A DNA stretch of 64,000 nt from contig NC_083870.1 of NCBI RefSeq assembly GCF_032452875.1, positions 3,038,001-3,102,000 on the forward strand, read 5' to 3'. This document shows positions 34,736-45,512 of the stretch, piece after piece. The position numbers were made by a program, and so were the translations under genes. Positions within the stretch are counted from its first letter, which is position 1. Every line of letters starts with the position of its first letter. Under the pieces are notes generated by a model that worked only from the letters and a program-made list of their open reading frames with translations, searched no databases and had not been told where the DNA came from. The DNA is from Bos javanicus. Its lineage: Eukaryota > Chordata > Mammalia > Artiodactyla > Bovidae.

Positions 34736-34834
34736 CTTGCCGCTGGCCGTGCCCCCGCTGACGCCGATCAGGAAGGGCTCGCCGCCGTTGGGCTGCTGGT
34801 GGTTTTGCAGGGTCTGCTCGCTGTCCCCGGCCAT
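34736..34834 (-). CDS. UCK2: Uridine-cytidine kinase 2, first coding exon (partial gene)
   Basis: This exon encodes residues 1-33 of UCK2, the cytosolic pyrimidine-salvage kinase that uses ATP to convert uridine and cytidine to UMP and CMP. The translation starts [14 protein letters not shown] and reaches the P-loop [10 protein letters not shown], matching the N-terminus I know for mammalian UCK2; the full family protein is about 261 residues. The ATG on the minus strand (A at 34834) has G at -3 and G at +4, a strong Kozak context, and is the conserved start. The exon ends AAG at 34736, followed by GTACAG, a near-ideal splice donor (GT at 34735-34734), so the intron is phase 0 and falls just after the Walker A lysine K33. 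Reading on into the intron gives non-homologous residues. The remaining exons, with the rest of the nucleoside and ATP sites, lie beyond the left edge. It sits in a CpG island, consistent with a broadly expressed gene. Confidence 0.96.
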
Positions 34835-35036
34835 GGCTCGCGCGGCCCCTCCTCCCGCTGCCTGTGCGAACCGACGCACGCTCCCCGCCCGCGCCCGCGC
34901 CGGGCTCCCTCTGCTTCCCGCAGCCGCCACTGGGCGCTGCCCAGGCCAAGGCTGCCGCCGCTCCCAGCTCGGAGCCCGGTGCTGCCTTTCCCTAAGGAGC
35001 GCAGAGCCTTCCTCTGCCCGCTGCGGCCGTCCCGGT

Positions 35037-35042
35037 TTACAT
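35037..35042 (-). promoter_or_regulatory. Start-stop minimal upstream ORF (ATG TAA)
   Basis: Reading toward UCK2, an ATG (A at 35042) is followed at once by TAA. It lies 208 bases 5' of the UCK2 start and is out of frame with it, with G at -3. It was the only upstream ATG I found in roughly the 200 bases before the start. If the mRNA begins above 35042 this would be a start-stop uORF, a class known to stall initiating ribosomes. If transcription starts lower, it is simply promoter DNA. Confidence 0.4.
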
Positions 35043-35073
35043 CCCAGGCAGAGGTCAGCGTGATGCTGCTGCT

Positions 35074-35088
35074 CCAATCCGGGCGGGC
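35074..35088 (-). promoter_or_regulatory. Inverted CCAAT box next to a GC box
   Basis: CCAAT is at 35074-35078 on the plus strand (ATTGG on the UCK2 strand), followed directly by GGGCGGGC at 35081-35088. The pair lies about 240 bases upstream of the UCK2 ATG, a position compatible with NF-Y/Sp1 core-promoter elements. The functional role is inferred from position and motif only. Confidence 0.45.
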
Positions 35089-35259
35089 AGCGCACTGCTA
35101 TTCGCCGAGGCGGCGGCGGCGAGGCGTCTGGCCCCCGCCTCCGCCCCTCCCGGGCCCCGCCGCCACCGCCCGAGGTCTCTAGGAAAGGTGTGAGCCCGAC
35201 CCTCCTTCCTACCCACCCGGTTAACCCTATCAGCGAAGACGGCCTGCCGAGGACCAAAG

Positions 35260-35819
35260 GAGAAGAAAGGAGCCTTCTGCGTGTTTTAATTGGGTATGCC
35301 CCCACCTATTTCAAAAGGGATAAAAAGCTAAAAGGGCAGATCAAATAATAGAGAGGATGCCTCAGGTTTGAGAAGCAAAATCAGAACAAGCTTGAAAGAG
35401 TAAGATGAAACAAAGGGTTAATGTCATTTATCCATTGTCCAGACTAAAAACTTGTGTTCCGAAAATGAAAATTTTTCCCCCTCCCGTTTGCCAAAATAAT
35501 ATTTCAGCCTCTGGCTTTAAATATTTCCTCTTTTGGGAATCTCCAAACACCATCCTCTAACTTAACAGGCGACTTTCTGTAGCCCTTCTTCCGAAAGAAA
35601 GATAATTTGAGGGGGCTCTGAGGAACGCCCTCCCTCCCGACATCAATGCCCTTTCTAACCATAGTTTGAAATCCCAAACACGGAGGTTCCTGTGGAGTTA
35701 GGGCTGTGGAAGCGTTAAAACAATGCATGTCGATTTATTAGTACCTTTAAGTGAACCGGTTTAGGTGGGCAATTAGGTACTTGGTTACAAAAGACAGTAG
35801 CTGCTGGTGACCAAGAGTG
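35260..35819. other. Upstream flank of UCK2, no assignable feature
   Basis: GC content falls sharply after about 35260. No repeat or exon is recognised. Confidence 0.35.
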
Positions 35820-36005
35820 GGGCCACCTCTGGAACCAGATTTCTGTATTAGCTGCAGTTCCCTGAGCAAGTCACTCAATCTCCCTTGCTCAATGTTCTCA
35901 TCTGTTAAATGGGAATAATGGCAATTACATGCTAGGATTATTGTATTAAAATGAACTTTTATATTTAAAGTGTTTAACAGAGGGCCTGACACAGGTGCAA
36001 GCCTT
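35820..36005 (+). repeat. MIR SINE
   Basis: Sense core with GAGCAAGTCACTCAATCTCC, TTCTCATCTGTTAAATGGGA and a tail reading AGAGGGCCTGACACAGG. Confidence 0.75.
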
Positions 36006-36659
36006 TCTATAAAGGTGCTGTGAGAAAAGGCCCCAAAAGGGCTGAAACTGGACAAAGAGCCTTTGCTGAAGCACAGGAAAGAGAGAGAGGACTAGACTAG
36101 CCAGTTCCAACCTCTGCTCCCTTGAACCCAGGACTGGCATCAGTGAGCTCCAGGCCCTACCATCTAAAGAAGAACTCAAGTCTATTGCATTCTCTTTCAA
36201 AACTTAGTAAATTATCTTAAATTCAGAATTACTTTGAAAAAATTACTAAAGAAAATTAAGAGTATTAGAAAAAAACATACTCTTTTCACTTTTTAAATAT
36301 TTCAGGTTACCATCCCCAACCAAACTCCACAGAAGCTCAGACAAGAAACTAACCTGGGGAGAGCAGCTTCCTGGAACCCAGAGGCAGGCATTTGAGAGAG
36401 GTTAGCCTTATCAGATTGCTGAGGGGTGGGTGGGTTTTGGCTGATTTGTAAATCTGCTTCTTCTCCTACAAGTTCTTCCCTTAGTGAAAAGATAATGATC
36501 TTTTAGGATTATGGCAGAGCTTTTCAGAGGCAAGAAAGGCCAACTGAAATTTGGAACTTGATGGACTCATAGCTAAGGGGATATTAGGTAATTGAGAGAA
36601 AGAAGAATAATAAAACAATGCCACATTCTCCATGAACTTTTCCCAAATTCCCATCTTCT
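36006..36659. other. No assignable feature
   Basis: Non-repetitive-looking intergenic sequence without a recognisable ORF. Confidence 0.35.
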
Positions 36660-36664
36660 TTATC

Positions 36665-36870
36665 ATTCCAATAACTTTTTTCTACAACATTTTAATCATA
36701 AAAATTTTCAAACTTAAAGTTGAAAGATTTTACAGTAAAGACTGATATAGCCACCACCTAGATTCTCCTGTTAACATTGTATTATACTTGCTTTATCACA
36801 TCTATACATTGTACCTTTTGTTTCCCTTTCTTAAGTGACTTACTACAAACTGGTTTACACATTTCTTGCT
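36665..36870. repeat. Old interspersed repeat, L1M-like
   Basis: Phrases such as AAAATTTTCAAACTTAAAGT, ACAGTAAAGACTGATATAGCC and TTGCTTTATCACATCTATAC resemble a common mammalian L1M-derived segment. Family assignment is tentative. Confidence 0.4.
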
Positions 36871-37074
36871 TTGTTTGTCTGTCTTTATTTTCTATCCTAG
36901 CACCTAAAACAGTTTCTGACACATAGCCTTAGGGAGTAAAGAGACACCATACTTCATTTCTACATTCTTAAGGCCCACAGAACAGAATAACTGCGGGTAG
37001 GAGGCACTCACACAATACATGTTTGTTGAGTACTGGATGAATGAATGAACAAATATGAAAGAGGTAAGAAAATG

Positions 37075-37294
37075 TGCTGTGCTGTACTTAGTCGCTCGGT
37101 TGTGTCCGACTCTTTGTGACCCCATGGACCCCAGGAGCCTGTCAGGCTCCTCTGTCCATGGGGATTCTCCAAGCAAGAATACTGGAGTGGATTGCCATGC
37201 CCTCCTCCAGGGGATCTTCCCAACCCAGGGGTCGAACCCAGGTCTCCCACATTGCAGACAGATTTTTTACCAGCTGAACTACCAGGGAAGCCCA
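37075..37294 (-). mobile_element. Bov-tA SINE
   Basis: Reverse copy: TTAGTCGCTCGGTTGTGTCC to ACTACCAGGGAAGCCC. Confidence 0.92.
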
Positions 37295-38461
37295 AATACC
37301 AACAAGTAAATATCACTTCCACCATTTTGGAAGAAAATGTGGTTTTCCCTAGATTGCATTTATGTGGTTACTATTATTTCTGAATGTTCTGTTTTCCTGT
37401 CATTCCAAGTAACTGTCTACCTCTAATCCTAGTATGTGCATCTGTTAACTAGTGGAACTAACTCCTTAACTGAGCTAACTCATTACACTTATCTGCACCC
37501 TGTTTAATAATAATAATATTTGACATGAGTTAATATACATAAAAGTGCTCTGAAAAAAACAAAAGCTATCTATAAAGGCCTAATCCAGCTGCTCTCTGCA
37601 CTCCCTGTTTTCACTTTGCTATTTTCTTTTTTTCTGTTTGTCCCTAGGGCAGGCTCACCTACACAGAAGGAAGTTCCCCTGTCCATTTAAATTATTAAAA
37701 ATATTCTCAGCACTGGTGACCTCAACAAGGACTTCTGCATCTTTGCTTTCTATAAAGCAAGGTAGGCTGTCTGTGCTATTCCCTGTGCTGTGTCATCCTC
37801 TCTCGGGAGCCTGGTCACCAAATCCCACAGCTTAGGATGTTCAAATCACGTTTGAGCCTCCTGCAGCAATTACACTGCAGATTCTGGATTAAGTGATTTC
37901 CAGATGCCCTCCTTCCCCTCCCACTAAGAAGAAAAAAAAAAAAAAAATCAAATGTTTTCAATAAAATCCAGAGCTAGAACAGATGCACAGGAATACATTT
38001 TCTTGGTATCTGTGAGAATTTTCTCATACGTACAGAGATTCAGTCTGATCAAGTTCTGGCCTAGTTAACATTTGGGAATGAAATCAGCATGAATGTGCAA
38101 CTACAGCTGTAGCTAAAGAAGAAGAAAAGAACTTGCTACTGACAGTCCTTTGCCTCCCTTATATCCTTAGCTACAGTTCTGAGCTAGACAAGCAACCTTA
38201 CATTTTGCCTCCAATTGACAAATGCTACCACCAGGTGCTTCACACACCATAGCTGGTTCTCTAATTGCTTATCACATTTCCCAACCAGAAAAAAATGTTC
38301 TCACACTTCAGTATGTCTTCTGCAGCATGTTAGTTCCCTGTTATGCCTTTCTATTTACCTCCTATCTTTTATTAATCAGCAATTACTTTGACAGGTCATA
38401 AGTACTGTTCTAAGATGACCAGATGATATGAAAGCTCCCCAATATCTGGCTTTGTAATCTT
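37295..38461. other. No assignable feature
   Basis: Intergenic sequence with a poly-A run (37931-37946). The short ORF at 37638-37835 is not recognised. Confidence 0.35.
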
Positions 38462-38462
38462 T

Positions 38463-38612
38463 AGTTCAGTTCAGTCGCTCAGTTGTGTCCAGCTCTTTGC
38501 GACCCCATGGACTGCAGCATGCTAGGCTTCCCTGTCCATCACCAAATCCCAGAGCTTGCTCAAACTCATGGCCACCAAGTCAGTGATGCCATCCAACCAT
38601 CCTATCGTCTGT
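38463..38612 (-). mobile_element. BovB LINE 3' end fragment
   Basis: Reverse copy of only about 150 bases: AGTTCAGTTCAGTCGCTCAG to TCAGTGATGCCATCCAACCA. Confidence 0.85.
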
Positions 38613-38819
38613 GATCTTAATCAGTCACATTCTCAGATAGATACTGTTAGGCTGCAGGACATAGCAGTCTTAGAGCAGCATCAGCAGCCTCTGAAGGCAA
38701 ATCCATGGTCCCCACCCCAGAAGTAGTAAACCTGAAACTTCGTGGGCCAGGCAATTTGTCTTTCTTAAACTGTACACATAATTCAAGTGCTTACCAAAGT
38801 TTGAGCACTCCTGATTTAG

Positions 38820-38995
38820 TGGAAAGAAGACAGTGTGAGCTCTAGTTAGAAAAGCGCAGTTTACATCCTTGCTTTGTTACTTACTCATTTTATAACCTTT
38901 AGCAAGTTACCTTCTACACACCTCAGTTTCTTTAACTGTTAAATGGTACCTGGCTCATAGGATGGTTGTAAAAAATAATAAAAATATTATCAGTA
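38820..38995 (+). repeat. MIR SINE
   Basis: Sense core with AGCAAGTTACCTTCTACACA, CCTCAGTTTCTTTAACTGTT and GGTACCTGGCTCATAGG. Confidence 0.7.
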
Positions 38996-40146
38996 TACAT
39001 ATAATGATTGTTAAGTATCATTTCTCTTTCCCTCCTATTTCTGTCACAAGTCTCTAACTATTGCAAGAGTCACACCATTAGAGATTAGGCGTTCCAAAGG
39101 TAAGGACTTCTAATCCCTGTGGACACTTTAAACTCAAATGAAAAAGATAATGTCCAAAATAAGTAACTCTACATGTAGTGCTTGCCTGCAGTTGGAGAAG
39201 TTGGGGATAAATGGAGAGTGGCGGCTAATGGGTCTGGGATCTCTTTTTAGAGTAAAGGGAATGTTCTGAAATTGTCTGGTGGTTGTGCAACTTTTGCATA
39301 AGAACCTTTTAATCATATAAGATGGTGAATTATATGGTATGTAAGTTGTATCTCAGTAGAGCAATTTCAAAAAATAGGTCTCAACCTGCAGTCTAGGAGG
39401 GGAAAGAAGTTTTGCAGAATTGGTAACAGAAATAACAAAGGCACAGGGGAAAAAAAAGACAGAACTAAAAAGACAATGTTAGGGGATTTTGTAACCTAAA
39501 AAACAGTGCCCAGATGCAAGTCATTAATTTTTTTATATTCAGTATACTGATTTTTGCACATATGCCCTTCCCCTTCCTCAGAAAGATAATAGTCGTACAA
39601 GGGCCCTTAAACTTTAGTTGGCCTAACTTCAGAAATCCCACATGTCCCTAGAACTCTTCCCAGACTTTGAAAAAGTTAACATACAAATTTTAGTCCTATA
39701 GCGATTTATTTTCTCTCCCTACCTTATAACATGATTTGTTAGTGTGATTCTATGAAAATAAAGTCAGTTCAGTTGTCTTGCCCAGCAAGCTTGCAGCATC
39801 CTTGTTTTGTTCACACTGTGTTCTAAGCCATTTACCTTTATTCTGTTCCCAGTTCTTATCCCAGACCTGTATCTGACCCTGTGCTTCTTTGCCTATCACC
39901 AGACCACCTTGCCCATCCCACTTTTCTGCAGTGACTTCCTTCACCTTCCTCAATTAGCTCCGAGGTCACTTTCTCTGTAAATAGTCTACTTCTACCCCTC
40001 CCCCTTCACCCTAGGGCTGATGCTTTGTCCATTACACCATAATGGACATTATGGTTGGTGATGTACAGTGCTGGGACTAGGGTGACACAAGGGTGTCAAA
40101 ATGCAAGGAGGCTCTGACTCTCGGATGGAGCAAGTGCTAGAGTAGC
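38996..40146. other. No assignable feature
   Basis: Intergenic sequence. Minus ORFs at 39134-39316 and 39750-39953 are not recognised. Confidence 0.35.
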
Positions 40147-40361
40147 TGTGCTGTGCTTAGTCGCTCAGTCGTGTCCAACTCTCTGCAGCCCCGTGGACTG
40201 CAGCCCACCAGGCTGCTCTGTCCATGGGGATTCTCCAGGCAAGAATACTGGAGTGGGTTGCCATGCCTTCCTCCAGGAGATCTTCCCGACTCAGGGATCA
40301 AACCCGGGTCTCCTGCATTGCGGGCAGATTCTTTCCTGTCTTGAGCCACCAGGGAAGCTAG
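40147..40361 (-). mobile_element. Bov-tA SINE
   Basis: Reverse copy, TTAGTCGCTCAGTCGTGTCC to GAGCCACCAGGGAAGC. Little diverged. Confidence 0.93.
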
Positions 40362-41239
40362 TGTAGGGTGGGCCTTAAAAAGGAGTCTTCCATATGTGTT
40401 TGTTCTAAATGTCTTCTTTGTCTCTCTCTAGTCCCAGCCCTAGTAACTGTCAACAGGAGAAGCAGAAGATGGTACAGCTGATGGCATCAATCTCAGAGGA
40501 GTAGCTACATTTAGACTGGTGGCCACGGATGGCAGGTCTGACTGTCCTGGAGGTGATGCTGAGGTGCCAGTTTGTGTTGGAGGCTAAATGAGATTGCAGA
40601 TTTAGCAGATTAGTTTTTGCTCGGTGTTCAAATGGTATGTTGCTGAAAAGTTACTTCGGTATCTCAAAGCAAACTCTCCCCAGATCATTAGGAGAGAAAA
40701 TTAATTCAACTCTGCTTCATAATGAAATTACAGCTGTTCCTGGTGGCAGAGAGGCCTAAAGGTTTGAGTGATAGAACCTAGTGTTTCAGAAATATTTTTA
40801 GTCAGAGACTGAGAAAACTAAAAAAAGCAACAGATTCCCCAGGCACACACACACACACTCACAAGTAGAATTTTGAGTGTAATTTACTTAGGTCTGACAC
40901 AGCCTGCTGGCCAGGGGAGGTGGTGGGAGTAAGGGCAGCTTCAGAGGAGAGCACCCACTGCCAGCAGAATGGAAGTGTTAGCTCTTTTTAAGGAATCTGG
41001 GTCACCTCTGCCAGCACAGAGGGCCCAGGGGCATGGTGTTTGCAAAGACAGTATCCTCAAAGGCACCTATCCAGATGTCCCCACCCATATCTTAGGATCT
41101 TAGGTGTTTACCACCAAGACCCTGACATCTTTCTACCGGTCCTGCCTTGGCTGACCAACACAAGCTCAGTTTTGAGCTCTAAGCCTGTATTCAGCCGGCT
41201 GAAATGACATGCACTATCCCAACTTGCTGGCAGTAGGGA
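40362..41239. other. No assignable feature
   Basis: Intergenic sequence with a short CA run (40844-40861). Confidence 0.35.
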
Positions 41240-43290
41240 CATTAATTAGCTGGGGCTCTTGGTCAGTTATGTTGCTTGCAGGCTGAGTTCTTTGAGGTGC
41301 TTCTCGTGGTCACCATATATGGAGAGCAAAGTCTTAAAATCTCTGATTAAAATTGTTGAATTATCAATTTTCCCTTTCAGTTACGTCACTTTTTGCTGCA
41401 TGTATTTTAGGACTCTTTTGTTAAGTATGTATACATTTATGAGGGGTCAGCTCCATTATGAAATGTCCCTGCTTATCTCTCAGAATATTCTATGTCCTAA
41501 AGCCAATTCTGTCTGACATTAATAAGCCACTCCGCCTCTCTTATGATTACTGATTGCATGGTATATCGGTTTCCATCTTTTAACTTATTTGTATCTGTGA
41601 ATCTAACGTGTATGTCTTATGAACTGTATATACTTGGATCTTGCTTTTTTATATAGCCTGACAATCTGTAGTAGATCTAACAGTATAGTATAATAAGTCT
41701 GCTAGTAACATCTCCTCTCAGTTTTTGCTTATCTGGTAATATCTTTATTTCAATTTCCTTTTCAAAGAATGGTTTTATTGGATATAGAATTCTTGGTTAA
41801 GAGCATGGTACTTTGTCCCTGGCCCTTTTAATATGTCATTCTACTGTCTTTCTGGACTTCATTATTTCTAGTGAGAACTTAGCTATTAATTGTTGTCCCC
41901 CTAAATATGATGAGTCATTTTCCCTTGCTGCTTTCAAGATTTTTCTCTTTGCCTTTGGTTTTCAGAAATTTGCCTCATGTCGAGGTGTGGTTCTCTTTTA
42001 TCCTGTTGAAATTTCATTGAGTTTTAGGATTTGTAAGTTAAGGTTTTTCATGAAATTTCGGATGTTTTTTGGCCAGTTTCTTGAAAATATGTTTTCTTCT
42101 CCTTTCTCCCTCCCCATTTTGGGACTCCCATTAAAGCTGGAATACTTGACTCCACGGTTTCCAAGACTCTGTTTAATTTGCTTCAATCCTCTTTTTTCTC
42201 TGTCCTTAGGTGTGGACAATTTCTATTAGTCTGTCTTCAACTTCACCAATTATTTCTCCTGTCATCTCCGATCTGCTGTTGAAACCATGTAATGAATTTT
42301 TCATTTGAGTTATTATACTTTTCAAATCTAGGATTTCCATTTGGTTCTTCTTAATACTATTTTCCTATTGAGATTTGCTTTGTGTTGATTCATTGTTAGC
42401 ATTTCTAAAGTTATTTGAACAAATTTATAATGGCTGCCTTGGAGTGTTTCTCTGCTAAAAGTAAAAGCTGGGTCTGTTCCTAGTTTCTTCTTTTTTTTTT
42501 GTTTGTTTTTCTTGTATATGCGTATAACTTTCCTAGGTCTTTTTGCATGTCTAGTAATTTTTTATTTTAAAAAACTGGAAATTTTAGATAATATATTTTA
42601 GCTACTCTGAGTTCCATTTTATATTTCTGATGGTTATTGGATTTTTCATTTTTTGTTTAATAAGATGCTTAAACTGCAGACTCCATTTCCCTGATGTACA
42701 GCCTCCTGTCTCTGCTGTTATATTTATTTTTAATTAATTAGTTTTTTTCTTTTGGCCTAACCCTGTGGCATGTGAGATCTTAGTTCCCTGACCAGGGATC
42801 GAACCCACACTTCATGCATTGGAAGACACAGTCTTAACCACTGTGCCGCTGGGAAAGTCCTTCTGCTGTTTTATTTTTGCTTGTTAGTTTGCTGTGTTTG
42901 CTCAGCCTGGCTCCCTAGTGATTTCCTCTATGACTAATTGCTTAGTGGTCAGTCAATGCTTTGGGCAAAGGTTGTACTCAAATACCTTGAGCCAGTTAGG
43001 CTCTGCTGATTGATATGTGTGGATTATGGAATGCATTCAAAGCTTCAGCCTGTACTCAAGTCTCCCTCATCTTTTAGTTTTTGCTGGATTCTCCAAGGTC
43101 TGTTGGATCTCTTCTATACATGTGTAGTGTCCCAGTCAGCCTAGAGGGTGAGCAGCTTATCTCAGCTCTTCTATCCCTGCTTCAATTCCAGGATTGCCCT
43201 GTTAAATTTCTGGCTGCTTCACCACTTGCTCCGAACCTGAACCTTATCTTCAAGCTGCAGGGATGCTTGAAGCATTTTCCCTTGTGTCCA
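41240..43290 (-). mobile_element. Ancient L1/HAL1-like element, antisense
   Basis: About 2 kb of pyrimidine-rich sequence reads as an old L1-related element in reverse. Markers include AGCCAATTCTGTCTGACATT, GTCATTCTACTGTCTTTCTGG, CTCCCCATTTTGGGACTCCC, GTCATCTCCGATCTGCTGTT and ATTTCCATTTGGTTCTTCTT in the order seen in such mammalian repeats. No coding frame survives; the 138-codon plus frame at 41813-42229 is antisense noise. A CHR SINE interrupts it. Confidence 0.55.
42745..42862 (-). mobile_element. CHR-2 SINE nested in the old L1-like block
   Basis: Reverse copy: TGTGGCATGTGAGATCTTAG, CTGACCAGGGATCGAACCCA and CCGCTGGGAAAGTCC. Confidence 0.8.
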
Positions 43291-43296
43291 ACTAAA

Positions 43297-43507
43297 GTGA
43301 AAGTGAAGTCGCTCAGTCGTGTCCGACTCTTTGCGACCCCATGGACTGTAGCCTACCAGGCTCCTCCGTCTATGGGATTCTCCAGGCAAGAGTACTGAAG
43401 AGGGTTGCCATTTCCTTCTCCAGGGGATCTTCCCGACCCAAGGGTCAAACCCAAGTATCCCGCATAGCAGGCAGATGCTTTACTTTCTGAGCCACCAGGG
43501 AAGCCCT
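43297..43507 (-). mobile_element. Bov-tA SINE
   Basis: Reverse copy, GTCGCTCAGTCGTGTCCGAC to GAGCCACCAGGGAAGCCC, preceded by an AAAGTGAAAGTGAA tail. Confidence 0.93.
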
Positions 43508-43919
43508 GACTGAGTCCAGCTAAGTCCACTACTTGTTACTGGTGAGGTTTGTAGGACTGTGGTCCCTACACTGAATAGGGTCTGACTCCTCTTGCCAATA
43601 TGAGATTCTCTTGCAAAATTGAAAACTGTCCAGTGAAATAAAACACAGCAAGATAAAATTCCAGGCTCTGAAACTTTATTCAGGGAATTCTACCAAACAT
43701 TCAAAGGAGAGTTAACACCAAGATTTCACAGACTACCAAAGAGAAAAAAAAAGATGGAACATTTAACAATTCATTTTATGTGACCAGCAAGAAATTTAAC
43801 ACCAAAACCTGACAACACAGGACAAGAATGGAAAATTAAAGGGTTTTTGTATAAGCATATAGTCTCTCCTATAAGCATAGTAAGTAAAAATCCTAAATAA
43901 AAATCACAATTTTAAATAT

Positions 43920-44132
43920 GCATGCTATGCTAAGTTGCTTCAGTTGTGTCTGACTCTGTAAGACCCTGTGGACTGTAGCCCTCCAGGCTCCTCCGTCCAT
44001 GGGATTCTCCAGGCAAGAATACTGGAGCGGGTCGCCATGCCCTCCTTCAGGGGATCTTCCTGACCCAGGGATCGAACCTTGTGTCTCTTAATGTCTCCTG
44101 CACTGGCAGGCACTAGCGCCACCTGGGAAGCC
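43920..44132 (-). mobile_element. Bov-tA SINE with perfect target duplication
   Basis: Reverse copy flanked by CAATTTTAAATAT at 43907-43919 and 44133-44145, a perfect 13-base duplication. Confidence 0.95.
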
Positions 44133-44145
44133 CAATTTTAAATAT

Positions 44146-45098
44146 ATCAACACATAAAAGAATAGTCTATCACAAACAAGGTTTATTTTAAAAATGTAAG
44201 GTTAGTTTAATATTGGAAAAATCTATACCTTCAATGTTCTAGATCTGGCTCAAAAACGATGTGCAGAGAGCAGTGTATATTTAGATATGGATAAATCCTG
44301 CAATAAGAAGAGTTAGTGTCCTTCATTACCTATCTCTGTGAAATGAACTCTTTCTTTAATATCCTGCAGCAGTATTTCCCAAAATATGTGCCTTGGAACA
44401 GTGGTTTTGGGAGGAAAAGAGGTGTTGGAAACAAGTAAGTTTGGAAAAACCTGTGTACTATCCTCTGTTCCCACTTTAACTTCTAGGCGGGAGTGACAGG
44501 GCACATTAGCATATTAAACACCCTGAGAAATACTGCAATAAAGAAACTCACTTATGTTTGTTGAAGCCAGTGCTTTACCAAAGTGCAGAATCCTTTTCTT
44601 GGTATGCCTATTACTAAAAGGCAGAGCCAATATTTTGTGGAGCTCCAAGTGCTAGTAACCAAGAGTCCACACAGCAAATTATCTCTTACAAAGAACAGTA
44701 TTTTGCTAGCTTGAAAGAGGCTGTAAGAGACCTATTCACACTAAGAAAGATATCTATTTACTTCAGCTATTAGATATCACATATTTAATGTTATTAATAT
44801 TTATTATAATTGTTTTCTAGCTTAGGTGATAGATGTTTAGTGTATAAAAATCAATGAAGAAAATTTTTATATAGAATACTGAAGTTCTCTTTAATTACTC
44901 CCTTAGAGATAATTGTTATTATCAGTTTAGTGTTATTATTCAGTTTTTAATATTCATATTTTTTGCAAAGCTTTTTTTAGAATAATTGCCCACTAGCAGA
45001 AGAGTTCATCAGTTTCTGCTAATGAAAAATAGACATATCAATACCTCTAAGCTTTCAAATAAATATGAAAATATCAGAGTTTTTAAAAATATGTACAA
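44146..45098. other. AT-rich intergenic sequence
   Basis: A stretch near 44815-44965 resembles old L1M-type 3' sequence, but I cannot set a family. No gene is recognised. Confidence 0.3.
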
Positions 45099-45099
45099 G

Positions 45100-45322
45100 G
45101 GACTTCTCTGGTGGTCCAGTGATTAAGAATCTGCCTTGAGATGTGGGGAACCCAGGTTTGATCCCTGGTCTCAGAACTAAGATCCCACATGCTGCAGAGC
45201 AACTAAGCCTGCACACCGCAACTGTAGGAGGCCACGCTCCACAACGAAGGATCCTGCACGATGCAGTCAAGATCCCACATGCCACAACTGAGACCTGATG
45301 CAGCCAGATGTATATATATATA
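45100..45322 (+). mobile_element. CHR-1-type long SINE
   Basis: Sense copy: AGGGACTTCTCTGGTGGTCC, the long middle with AGAGCAACTAAGCCTGCACA, and a TA-repeat tail (45310-45324). Confidence 0.8.
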
Positions 45323-45356
45323 TACACAAAATATGCATGAAAGAGTACTAAAGTAC

Positions 45357-45512
45357 AGGGACTTCCCTGGTGATCCAGCAGCTAAGACTCCACACTCCCA
45401 ACGTATGGGGCCCAGGTTCTATTCCTGGTTGAGGAACGAGATCCCACATGCCAAAATGAAAATTGAAGATCTTGCATGCCACAACTAAGACCCAGTACAG
45501 CCAAACAAATAA
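45357..45512 (+). mobile_element. CHR-2 SINE
   Basis: Sense copy: AGGGACTTCCCTGGTGATCC, GGGGCCCAGGTTCTATTCCT and CACAACTAAGACCCAGTACA. It lies about 35 bases downstream of another CHR copy in the same orientation. Confidence 0.8.

Larger units (their letters stand above)
34150..35200. promoter_or_regulatory. UCK2: CpG-island promoter of UCK2
   Basis: This is the only long GC- and CpG-dense stretch in the window, spanning the first coding exon, its donor and about 370 bases upstream of the ATG. No TATA box is evident at a sensible distance. Visible elements include a CCAAT pentamer on the plus strand (35074-35078, so an inverted CCAAT/NF-Y site for UCK2), an adjacent GC box (35081-35088), a second GC box on the minus strand (35141-35150) and a short CGG run near 35109-35120. 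This is the usual architecture of a dispersed-start housekeeping promoter. The transcription start is not known from sequence; somewhere in 34.9-35.2 kb is likely. Confidence 0.85.

Noticed and set aside
34108..35182. Several long ORFs on both strands across the CpG island (for example 34108-34656 and 34446-34949 minus; 34617-35063 and 34799-35182 plus).
   Set aside because: GC-rich DNA has few stop codons. The peptides are Pro/Arg/Ala/Gly-rich with no domain, and they overlap the true UCK2 exon in other frames or on the other strand.
41813..42229. A 138-codon hydrophobic plus ORF.
   Set aside because: It is the antisense strand of an old L1/HAL1-like repeat, where pyrimidine-rich DNA yields Phe/Leu/Ser-rich frames.
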